Source: Bacteroidales bacterium F22
GTDB lineage: Bacteria > Bacteroidota > Bacteroidia > Bacteroidales > Bacteroidaceae
Assembly: GCA_029541985.1 (NCBI GenBank)
Contig: CP095414.1
Span: 2,639,001 to 2,703,000, forward strand
Reading direction: 5' to 3'
Length of the DNA: 64,000 nt
The notes beneath the pieces are model-generated. The model was not told the origin of the DNA. It was given only the letters and a program-made list of their open reading frames with translations, and did no database searches. How positions within the stretch are numbered: position 1 is the stretch's first letter; each line of letters starts with the position of its first letter. Positions 37,004-44,235 of the stretch are shown piece after piece. Both the position numbers and the translations under genes were made by a program.

Positions 37004-38449
37004 ATGAAAAAATTATATATACACATTCCTTTGTTGTTTGTCATGGCATGCTTGCTTTTAGCATGTTCAGCAAATACTGAGAATAAATACAGTCTAGGAG
37101 AGCTTCCTCAAGCTGAAGATTTGGCTTTCGATGTGATGCCTCAGACTGATTTGCCTAACCGAATCACCTTCAAGAATAGTTCTAAAGTAGCAGGAGTCTC
37201 TCTATGGGATTTCGGCAATGGAACCACAGCCAAAGGGAATGAAGTGCAAACTGATTTCCCTATGAAAGGCGTTTATACCGTTACCATGACTTTGTATACC
37301 GAAGGTGGATCTACCGAAATGAGTAAGGTGGTCATTATCTTAGATGATGATTATTCTTTGTTAGACACTCCGTACTACAGAGCGCTTACTGGAGGTCCAG
37401 ATGATTTAGATGGGAAGACTTGGGTTTTCGACCAATATCATGATGGTCATTTGGGGGTCGGTCCAGCAGATGGTACAGGTCCTGACTGGTGGAGTTGTCC
37501 TGCTATGGGTAAAGATGAGACTTCACTCTATACTCAGAAATTTACTTTCATCCAGCAGGGAGTACAATTGAATTGGGAAAATAATGGATATATCTATACA
37601 GGTGCTGACGGTAGAGATGCCCTAGATGCAAGTATCACAGAGGAAACTCCTGATGGTGATTTTGATATCCCTTATGTACCCGCACAATCATTACATTTCT
37701 CATTGAACGAAACTGAGGGTACTTTGACCCTATCTGATGGTGCTTTCTTCGGACAATATCAAGCGGTGTCTACTTATAAGATTCTTTCGTTAACTGAACA
37801 TGAAATGTATCTCTATTGTACAAGTGGCTTAGATAACAATGGTTGGTTTTATCGTTTGATTCCTGAAGAAGAAAATATTGAACCTGTAGTAAATATAACC
37901 ATCAAAGCCGTTCCTTTTATGGATGACATGGAATCTGATGATTCACCAGTCGTTTATCAACCCAAAGAGATGGGGGATACGCCAAAGACCAAAAGAGGTT
38001 ATGATAATCCATTGCCTGTAGGAATCAATACGTCTTCTAAGGTCTATCTATATGAAAAGACTGATAGTTATTACAGCAATCTTCTTATTCCAAATGCAGG
38101 GTACAAATATGACTTGACAGACCAAAATATAATTAAAGTGAAAGTCTATCTTCCTAGTTACAACGACTATACTACTGAAGGTATGGTAGCAGGTGATTGG
38201 ATTGACAACAAGCATTTACAAAAGAAAGTGGCTGTCAAACTTCAAGATAGTTCGCTAGGTGATAATGCATGGTCAACTCAAGCCGAGATAAGTATGGACA
38301 ATTTACCGACTGATACGTGGGTCGAACTCACTTTTGATTTCAGTTCGTATAAATTACGTACAGACTTCGACTCTATCGTACTCCAATTTGGAGGTGAGGG
38401 ACATTCTATGCCAGGACTATTCTTCTTTGATGATCTCACTTTTGAATAA
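37004..38449 (+). CDS. PKD-domain surface glycan-binding lipoprotein
   Basis: The 481-residue lipoprotein (Cys21 in LLLACS) has an N-terminal PKD-type immunoglobulin domain (SLWDFGNGTTAKGNEVQTDF then GVYTVTM). Two beta-rich modules of unknown family follow; the last resembles a carbohydrate-binding beta-sandwich (LPTDTWVELTFDFSSYKLRT). Position after SusD and this architecture match the surface glycan-binding proteins of beta-1,3-glucan PULs. There is no catalytic motif. It probably helps SusC/SusD capture the polysaccharide. Confidence 0.82.
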   Translation: MKKLYIHIPLLFVMACLLLACSANTENKYSLGELPQAEDLAFDVMPQTDLPNRITFKNSSKVAGVSLWDFGNGTTAKGNEVQTDFPMKGVYTVTMTLYTEGGSTEMSKVVIILDDDYSLLDTPYYRALTGGPDDLDGKTWVFDQYHDGHLGVGPADGTGPDWWSCPAMGKDETSLYTQKFTFIQQGVQLNWENNGYIYTGADGRDALDASITEETPDGDFDIPYVPAQSLHFSLNETEGTLTLSDGAFFGQYQAVSTYKILSLTEHEMYLYCTSGLDNNGWFYRLIPEEENIEPVVNITIKAVPFMDDMESDDSPVVYQPKEMGDTPKTKRGYDNPLPVGINTSSKVYLYEKTDSYYSNLLIPNAGYKYDLTDQNIIKVKVYLPSYNDYTTEGMVAGDWIDNKHLQKKVAVKLQDSSLGDNAWSTQAEISMDNLPTDTWVELTFDFSSYKLRTDFDSIVLQFGGEGHSMPGLFFFDDLTFE

Positions 38450-38455
38450 TTAATT

Positions 38456-39358
38456 ATGATAATGAAACACAGTATGTATACATTAAGCACCTTTCTTATT
38501 TCTTTGGTGACAATGTTTTCATCTTGCAGTCAAAAGGGGAGTGGTACACTCCCCGAGACTGGCAATGAAACCATTCCCAATGATACGATAGAAGCGCTGC
38601 CCACTGTTCAGACCCCTGATGGATATCAGCTTGTCTGGAGAGAAGAGTTTAACGACAAACCGCTTGAGGGGAATAAGCCTGCCATGCCTTCCTTAGACAA
38701 ATGGACTTATGAGACAGGTAACCATGGTTGGGGAAATAATGAGATACAGAATTATATCCCAGGTACTGCAAATGTGATAGATACTTGTGCGGTAGTGAAA
38801 GATGGTTGTTTGAGCATTGTCTTGAAACAAGCTGGATCTGAAGTCTTATCCATTCGTCTCAATTCCAAAGATACTTGGACCTATGGTTATTTTGAAGCTC
38901 GTCTGAAACTCCCAACGGGAAAAGGAACATGGCCTGCATTTTGGATGTTACCCGAAAATTTTAATACGTGGCCTGATGATGGAGAAATTGATATCATGGA
39001 AGAAGTAGGCTATGACCCTGGGGTGATTCACGGGAGCATTCATTGTAAGAGTTATAATCATGTGATAGGTACACAGAAGACAGCTACTACATTGATTCCC
39101 GATGCTGAACAAGCCTTTCATGTATATGCTATGGAATGGACTCCTGAGTATATCAAGAACTATGTCGATGGTCAACTTTATTTTACTTATCTTAATGATA
39201 AGTTAAACAATAAGGATACATGGCCTTTCAACAAGCCTTTTCGTATCTTGCTCAACCTTGCTTGGGGAGGCGATTGGGGCGGTGCAAATGGCATCGATGA
39301 ATCTAGTTTACCCGCTAGTTATGATATCGATTATATACGAGTATTTAAAATGAATTAA
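38456..39358 (+). CDS. GH16 endo-beta-glucanase lipoprotein (laminarinase-like)
   Basis: The 300-residue lipoprotein (Cys24 in SLVTMFSSC) carries one GH16 domain. The catalytic motif GEIDIMEEVG holds the nucleophile Glu and acid/base Glu about five residues apart (near 177 and 182), in the E-x-D-x2-E form typical of the laminarinase branch. Supporting segments are YFEARLKLPTGKGTWPAFWM and the final NLAWGGDWGG. It should cut beta-1,3- or mixed-linkage glucan on the cell surface. ATG 38462 is an equally possible start. Confidence 0.92.
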   Translation: MIMKHSMYTLSTFLISLVTMFSSCSQKGSGTLPETGNETIPNDTIEALPTVQTPDGYQLVWREEFNDKPLEGNKPAMPSLDKWTYETGNHGWGNNEIQNYIPGTANVIDTCAVVKDGCLSIVLKQAGSEVLSIRLNSKDTWTYGYFEARLKLPTGKGTWPAFWMLPENFNTWPDDGEIDIMEEVGYDPGVIHGSIHCKSYNHVIGTQKTATTLIPDAEQAFHVYAMEWTPEYIKNYVDGQLYFTYLNDKLNNKDTWPFNKPFRILLNLAWGGDWGGANGIDESSLPASYDIDYIRVFKMN

Positions 39359-39361
39359 TAT

Positions 39362-41614
39362 ATGACCAATTACAAATTAGTATTCGCAATTACTTTTGCG
39401 GCTTTATTATCCTCCTGTGGTGGAAATAAGAACACCTCTTCAATGACAAAAGAAGAAATCATTGAATATCGCGTAGACACTTTATTGTCTCAGATGACGC
39501 TTGAAGAAAAACTGGGACAGATGAACCAACTCAGTTTCTCGAGCATAGAGGCCTTGCAACCAGCCATCGAAGCAGGAAAAGTAGGATCCATTCTCAATAC
39601 TGAGGATGCCAAGACTGTCAATGCACTTCAGCATATCGCAGTAGAGAAGAGTCGATTGCATATCCCTTTGTTGATGTCTCGTGACGTCATCCATGGATTC
39701 AAAACCATTTTTCCTATTCCACTAGGTCAAGGCGCTACATTTGATCCTGCTTTGGTCCAGAAGGGTGCTCGTATAGCAGCTGTTGAGGCTTCTTCTACGG
39801 GAATCAGATGGACGTTCTCACCTATGGTAGATATCGCACGCGATGCCCGTTGGGGACGTATGGCTGAAGGATATGGCGAAGACCCTTATTTGACTAGTTT
39901 GATGGGTGCAGCTACAGTACGCGGTTATCAGACAGCTGACTTGTCTGACCCCACAGCCATGGCAGCTTGTGTGAAACATTTTGTCGGTTATGGTGCTGCT
40001 GAGTCAGGGTTGGATTACAATTCTACATTTATTCCTGAACGTCAACTTCGAAATGTCTACCTTCCTTCTTTCAAAGCATCTGTTGATGCTGGTGCACTCA
40101 CTGTCATGACTTCGTTCAATGACAACGATGGGGTGCCATCGACAGGTAATACGTTTATATTGAAAGATATATTGCGCAATGAATGGGGTTTTAATGGATT
40201 TGTGGTGACCGATTGGGGATCTACATCAGGGCTGATTGTGCATGGATTTGCAACTGATGCTTATGATGCAGCGATGAAATCAATCAATGCAGGAGTGGAT
40301 ATGGAGATGGTTAGTGGTGCTATTCTTGCAAACGGTGCCAAATTGATCGACGATAAACGAATCTCTATGGGTGAAATCGACCGTGCAGTAAGTAATATAT
40401 TGCGTGTAAAATTCTCGTTAGGATTATTTGAAAATCCATATACTGATGAGACTTCACCTTCTGTGATGTATACACCTGATCATCTCAAAGCAGCTAAGAA
40501 ATCTGCTATAGAAAGTGCTATCTTATTGAAAAATGACGGGGTACTTCCTCTGAAGAAGTCTGTAAAGAGAGTGCTTGTGGTAGGTCCTCTCGCAGATGCT
40601 CCTTATGAACAGATGGGTACTTGGGTTTTTGATGGAGAGAAAGAACATACCATCACTCCTTTAGCCGCTCTGAAAGAGATGTATGGAGACCGTGTCAAAG
40701 TGACTTATATGTCCGTTCTTGATTATTCTAGAGATCGCAATACCTCTAAGATATCTGCTGCCGTATCTGCAGCACGAAGAGCTGATGTGATACTTGCCTT
40801 TGTCGGTGAAGAATCATTCCTCTCTGGCGAAGCGCATTGTTTGGCCGACTTAAATTTGGTTGGGGCTCAGAAAGAAATGCTTCGTGCTTTGGGCAAAACT
40901 GCTACTCCTTTGGTGACAGTTGTTATGGCTGGAAGACCACTTACAATAGGTGATGAATTAGCAGAGTCAGCAGCAGTGCTATACAGTTTCCATCCTGGAA
41001 CAATGGGTGGCCCAGCACTTGCTGAATTGCTTATGGGTGATGCGAGTCCTAGTGGACGTACTCCAGTTACTTTCCCACGTATGGTAGGACAAGAGCCTAT
41101 TTATTATGCTCGTCATCAAGTAGAACGTCCAGCGAACGAAAATGAAGTATTGCTCTATGATATACCTGTCGGGTCAAGTCAGACATCTACTGGATGTCGA
41201 AGTTTCTATCTCGATGCAGGAAAAGATGCTTTAGTTCCTTTTGGTTTCGGATTGACATATACCACATTTAAATATGGTGAGGTACATATCTCTTCTTCTG
41301 AAGTGGGCGTAAAAGATACGCTGACATTATCTACTACATTGACCAATACAGGCAAAGTGGCAGGTACAGAGGTTGTTCAGTTATATGTCCAAGACTGTGT
41401 AGGTAGCGTCACTCGTCCGATGAAAGAGCTCAAACGTTTCCGTCGAGTTACTCTGCAGCCAGGTGAGAGTCAGAAAGTCTCTTTCCAATTGCCTGTCAGT
41501 GACCTTGCTTATTGGACTTATCCTATGGTTTATAAGGTAGAACCAGGTGACTTTAAAGCTTGGATTTCTCCTAACTCCAAGGTAGGAACTCCTATCTCTT
41601 TTGTTGTGAAATAA
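39362..41614 (+). CDS. bglX: GH3 beta-glucosidase lipoprotein
   Basis: The 750-residue protein has lipobox Cys19 (ALLSSC). A GH3 N-domain follows with SRDVIHGFKTIFPIPLGQGA, the segment MAEGYGEDPYL and the nucleophile motif GFVVTDWGS (Asp near 285). A GH3 C-domain follows, and then a fibronectin type III-like domain (GTEVVQLYVQD). The family releases glucose from beta-linked oligosaccharides. Four bases separate it from the GH16 gene. The symbol bglX reflects similarity, not proof of function. Confidence 0.93.
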   Translation: MTNYKLVFAITFAALLSSCGGNKNTSSMTKEEIIEYRVDTLLSQMTLEEKLGQMNQLSFSSIEALQPAIEAGKVGSILNTEDAKTVNALQHIAVEKSRLHIPLLMSRDVIHGFKTIFPIPLGQGATFDPALVQKGARIAAVEASSTGIRWTFSPMVDIARDARWGRMAEGYGEDPYLTSLMGAATVRGYQTADLSDPTAMAACVKHFVGYGAAESGLDYNSTFIPERQLRNVYLPSFKASVDAGALTVMTSFNDNDGVPSTGNTFILKDILRNEWGFNGFVVTDWGSTSGLIVHGFATDAYDAAMKSINAGVDMEMVSGAILANGAKLIDDKRISMGEIDRAVSNILRVKFSLGLFENPYTDETSPSVMYTPDHLKAAKKSAIESAILLKNDGVLPLKKSVKRVLVVGPLADAPYEQMGTWVFDGEKEHTITPLAALKEMYGDRVKVTYMSVLDYSRDRNTSKISAAVSAARRADVILAFVGEESFLSGEAHCLADLNLVGAQKEMLRALGKTATPLVTVVMAGRPLTIGDELAESAAVLYSFHPGTMGGPALAELLMGDASPSGRTPVTFPRMVGQEPIYYARHQVERPANENEVLLYDIPVGSSQTSTGCRSFYLDAGKDALVPFGFGLTYTTFKYGEVHISSSEVGVKDTLTLSTTLTNTGKVAGTEVVQLYVQDCVGSVTRPMKELKRFRRVTLQPGESQKVSFQLPVSDLAYWTYPMVYKVEPGDFKAWISPNSKVGTPISFVVK

Positions 41615-41632
41615 GAACTATACTATAAATAA

Positions 41633-41670
41633 AACAACGCCCATCAGCTAATTAGTTGGTGGGCGTTGTT
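41633..41670. terminator. Bidirectional terminator at the end of the PUL
   Basis: AACAACGCCCA pairs with TGGGCGTTGTT. On the minus strand it is followed by TTTTATTT, so it mainly terminates the converging HAD operon and may also end the GH3 message. Confidence 0.8.
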
Positions 41671-41731
41671 ATATTCTTAGAGCGATTAGAAAATAGGCTT
41701 CTTTCTCTCTTTCGTTCTATTTAGAACCTAT

Positions 41732-42370
41732 CTAGTTGGTCAATAATGTGTGGATGGTCTCTGGAGATAGCATTTCGAAATCATCAATGACCAAATCTGA
41801 CAAGTCTTTTATCTTATCTGCCGCATTGGTTGTAGCCAATCCGACCACTTTGGCTCCAGATTGTCTAGCTGCATCTAATCCCGAGAAAGAATCTTCGAAA
41901 ATGACTGTATCCTCTTTGCTGGAATCGAAATAAGTCATTCCATTGATGTAGCATTCAGGGTGGGGCTTTGATTTAGATGTATCCTCTGCTGTAAATATCT
42001 TATCAAACAATTGTTCCAATTCTGGGTGCTCTTGAATTGCCCTAGCCATCTTAGCCCTATTCGAACTGGTTACCACTGCCGTATTAAAATCAGCAGATAC
42101 AGCATTTAGAAAAGCTTCAAATCCCTTGATATATTCAAAACTCATCTGGTCTTCAAACAGCTTGAGGTCTTTGGCAATCACTGCAAAAGACGCCTCTTTA
42201 TCAGAAAAGTACCCTTTGCGGATATTTTCCAATGTCTGCCCTTTTATTTGATGAGCATAATTGTCTATGTCAAGATAGTTTTTGCCCATCTTGTCCCAAA
42301 AGAGGGTGTACTGTGTCTCCGTGTCGACGACTACGCCATCAAAATCAAATAATAATGTTTTCTTTTTCAT
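41732..42370 (-). CDS. HAD-family hydrolase (beta-phosphoglucomutase-like)
   Basis: The 212-residue protein has the HAD motifs in order: DFDGVVVDTETQ (nucleophile Asp), VVTSSNR (motif II), KPHPECY (motif III) and VIFEDSFSG (motif IV). The cap resembles the beta-phosphoglucomutase or phosphatase branch. It may dephosphorylate a sugar or nucleotide phosphate. ATG 42370 (MKKKTLLFDFDG) begins the conserved domain; the longer frame overlaps the upstream gene. Confidence 0.88.
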   Translation of the reverse strand: MKKKTLLFDFDGVVVDTETQYTLFWDKMGKNYLDIDNYAHQIKGQTLENIRKGYFSDKEASFAVIAKDLKLFEDQMSFEYIKGFEAFLNAVSADFNTAVVTSSNRAKMARAIQEHPELEQLFDKIFTAEDTSKSKPHPECYINGMTYFDSSKEDTVIFEDSFSGLDAARQSGAKVVGLATTNAADKIKDLSDLVIDDFEMLSPETIHTLLTN

Positions 42371-42431
42371 CCTTTTAGTCTTTTGCTTATAATGACAAAA
42401 GTAAGGATAAAAGCGGAGAAATAAAAACATT

Positions 42432-43178
42432 TTACATGCGCACAGCTCCAAACGTATCACACGCTTGGTCAAATACCTTCAACGATTCAGCTTCAGGGTC
42501 CAAACCAGCCATTCCTTTGGTCATGAAGATTAATTTACCTTTCAATGAAGGAATCTTCAATAAATCTCTTGTCGTTTCTGCTACACAGATATCTTCAGCC
42601 ACACCAGCAATAATTATTTTGTCATACTTCTCTATATCAAGAGGTATGTTTGATTTGTCGACTAACTTGCCATCAAAAGTAGAAAGTACGCTGAACATTT
42701 CTGCATCAGGGAATCCACCCTTCTTATAGCGTTTCCAACCTTCAGCCTTGTGACCTGATTCTGTTTGGTTCCATTTATTTAATGCTTCTTCAAGAGCAGG
42801 ATATACTTCCCATCCAGGAGTGCCAACGATACAATGGTAAGGCCATATGGTATTCGTTCTTCCTTGAGCTTTGAGAGCTGCAAGATAAGTCGCAGCTACT
42901 TTTTTATCTGCCTTGGCTGGTTTCCATACAGTAGTGTCAGAAAATTGTGTAAATGGAGCAGGATGTTCTCCTTGTGCATTTACCCAATAGCATGCGTTAC
43001 CCACATGATAGCGTTTGTGCGAATCTTGAGAAACCAAGATTGCTGAAATTTCATCACTATGCTGTCCAATATATTCAGCAACATATTCCATTTTCTTTTC
43101 AGCTCCTGGGACATAGAGAGAGCCAGCTGGGTCACAAAAATCGACTTGTGGGTCAATGATAAACAATAAGATATTCAT
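42432..43178 (-). CDS. pncA: Nicotinamidase-like isochorismatase-family hydrolase
   Basis: The 248-residue protein has the catalytic triad of nicotinamidases: Asp in FIIDPQVDFC, a Lys in VWKPAK and Cys in GVAEDICVAETT. The metal site (VSQDSHKRYH, Asp-His-His) and WPYHCIVGTPGWEVYP are also present. It probably hydrolyses nicotinamide to nicotinate for NAD salvage. It is slightly longer than E. coli PncA. The start ATG 43178 gives MNILLFIIDPQVD; an upstream ATG at 43199 is in frame. A TACATTTG box (43239-43232, minus) is the likely -7. Confidence 0.82.
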   Translation of the reverse strand: MNILLFIIDPQVDFCDPAGSLYVPGAEKKMEYVAEYIGQHSDEISAILVSQDSHKRYHVGNACYWVNAQGEHPAPFTQFSDTTVWKPAKADKKVAATYLAALKAQGRTNTIWPYHCIVGTPGWEVYPALEEALNKWNQTESGHKAEGWKRYKKGGFPDAEMFSVLSTFDGKLVDKSNIPLDIEKYDKIIIAGVAEDICVAETTRDLLKIPSLKGKLIFMTKGMAGLDPEAESLKVFDQACDTFGAVRM

Positions 43179-43287
43179 TGATAATAATAAATTTGTCATT
43201 GTGAATTTTAGTTAGTGATATTAATAATATGCAAATGTATAAAATATTTGTCATATAGATTGTTTTTCTTCTAAAATATAAGAAAAA

Positions 43288-43319
43288 TGTGGTATATATG
43301 CAGATATTATTTACCTTTG
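43288..43319 (+). promoter_or_regulatory. Promoter of the cobalamin riboswitch RNA
   Basis: TGTG at 43288-43291 and TACCTTTG at 43312-43319, separated by 20 bases, fit the Bacteroidetes consensus. Transcription would start about 43326, which is the first base of the riboswitch. Confidence 0.6.
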
Positions 43320-43325
43320 TAGAAG

Positions 43326-43500
43326 CTTTTGGTGCTTCTATCATTTTCTAATGAAAGAAGTGAAAAGGGAAGCAGGTGAGATTCCTGCACAGACCAGCTG
43401 CTGTAATCTCCTTTAAGCTCTGAACCAATATCTCAATTATTCCACTGCTACATAGCGGGAAGGAAGTTCAGAGTGGAGTAAGTCAGAAGACCTGCCAGAA
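43326..43500 (+). promoter_or_regulatory. Cobalamin riboswitch
   Basis: The sequence contains the conserved blocks of the cobalamin aptamer in order: GAAAAGGGAAGCAGGTGAG (about 43362-43380), TTCCTGCACAGACCAGCTG (43382-43400), CTGTAATCTCC, the CCACTGC/AGCGGGAAGG central region (43443-43463), and the B12 box AAGTCAGAAGACCTGCC (43480-43496). It senses adenosylcobalamin or another cobalamin. It is on the plus strand, and no gene follows on that strand before a terminator at 43657. Confidence 0.95.
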
Positions 43501-43584
43501 ACTGTTTTTTGTCCACATCTCTGGATACAGATGTAGGCGGATTGGAGTGATCTTCAGATAATCAAACAAAATCCCCCTCTGCCT

Positions 43585-43647
43585 GATATCTTAGTGTCTG
43601 CAACTTTGTTGTTTGCCTATATTATGGTTGTAGGACACTAGATATGT
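43585..43647 (+). ncRNA. Long hairpin downstream of the cobalamin aptamer
   Basis: ATATCTTAGTGTCTGCAAC on the left arm pairs with GTTGTAGGACACTAGATAT on the right arm, giving about 17-18 pairs with one-base bulges around a 22-base loop. A smaller hairpin (ACATCT/AGATGT near 43514-43533) precedes it. These hairpins lie between the aptamer and the terminator, where coding sequence would normally begin. They suggest a structured RNA body. Confidence 0.55.
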
Positions 43648-43656
43648 GTGAAATAA

Positions 43657-43689
43657 AGGATGTACTGATTATCGGTACGTCCTTTTTTT
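43657..43689 (+). terminator. Terminator of the cobalamin riboswitch RNA
   Basis: AGGATGTAC pairs with GTACGTCCT (nine pairs, one G-T) around a nine-base loop, followed by seven T. It ends the riboswitch transcript after about 363 bases. Confidence 0.9.
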
Positions 43690-44176
43690 GTATCATATCT
43701 TAGCTAACGCTTTGTTCCAAAAGAAAGCTATTTTACAAAAAATGGATCAATCTGATTATTTAAGATTTCAACTTCTTTTTGCTGACTTATTTAACGATAA
43801 AGAAAGATTGGTTGGATACTATTGTTATCTGGACTATTTTATAAGGAAATAGCCACTTTAAAGTGGCTTCTATGAGGTTTACTTTTTTGCAACCCTATTT
43901 TTACTTGATGAGAAAGCATGAATTTTATTGTTAATTTGGTAACGCCTCGTCGTTAGTAAACTAAGACTTAAGACTTAGTCATGTTAAGGTGGGTAGTTAG
44001 CAAAGAAGGACTTAAGCTTTAGTAGGGCATAATACCTACTTTGGTTAAAAATCAAATTTTATTTTCAACTTTATTGTTTCTATTGGTCCATTATTTACAT
44101 TATTAATGGATCTTTTTTTCTCTTGTGCTATTCGTTATGTACTCAATTTGTCTCAAAGAAGAACATTATGTCAGTT
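43690..44176 (+). other. Non-coding interval with small repeats and an orphan terminator
   Basis: No convincing gene is present. There is an open frame of 36 codons (43742-43852, MDQSDYLRFQLL...), a perfect 18-base palindrome AGCCACTTTAAAGTGGCT at 43851-43868, a hairpin ACTAAG/CTTAGT near 43960, another AGTAGG/CCTACT near 44020, and a plus-strand terminator at 44086-44119 (TCCATTA/TAATGGA then seven T). The terminator points to a former or unrecognised plus-strand transcript, perhaps a gene remnant. Confidence 0.4.
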
Positions 44177-44235
44177 TATTTAGCACACGCTGACTTCTCA
44201 TTATCTTAGCTAATTCTTTTTTCAAATCAGCTTCT
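44177..44235. repeat. Left junction repeat copying araC and thioredoxin gene 3' ends
   Basis: Bases 44177-44204 match 50152-50179 (end of the araC gene) at 27 of 28 positions. Bases 44199-44235 match 50276-50312 (3' end of the thioredoxin gene) at 35 of 37. The two halves are joined through CATTAT, whereas in the right-hand copy about 100 bases with a terminator separate them. Read as thioredoxin, the fragment keeps frame (EADLKKELAKIM). Confidence 0.85.

Noticed and set aside
43695..43710. A third copy of the thioredoxin-end repeat
   Set aside because: Only ATCTTAGCTAA (11 bases) matches, without extension on either side, so chance is a sufficient explanation.
43742..43852. 36-codon open frame after the riboswitch terminator
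   Set aside because: No recognisable sequence, no clear promoter, and the stop codon runs into a palindrome. It is mentioned in the interval but not called as a gene.
43940..44060. A tRNA-like or attC-like structured stretch
   Set aside because: Several short stems are present, but there is no T-loop GTTCRA motif, no acceptor stem and no attC core pair. It was kept only as part of the non-coding interval.
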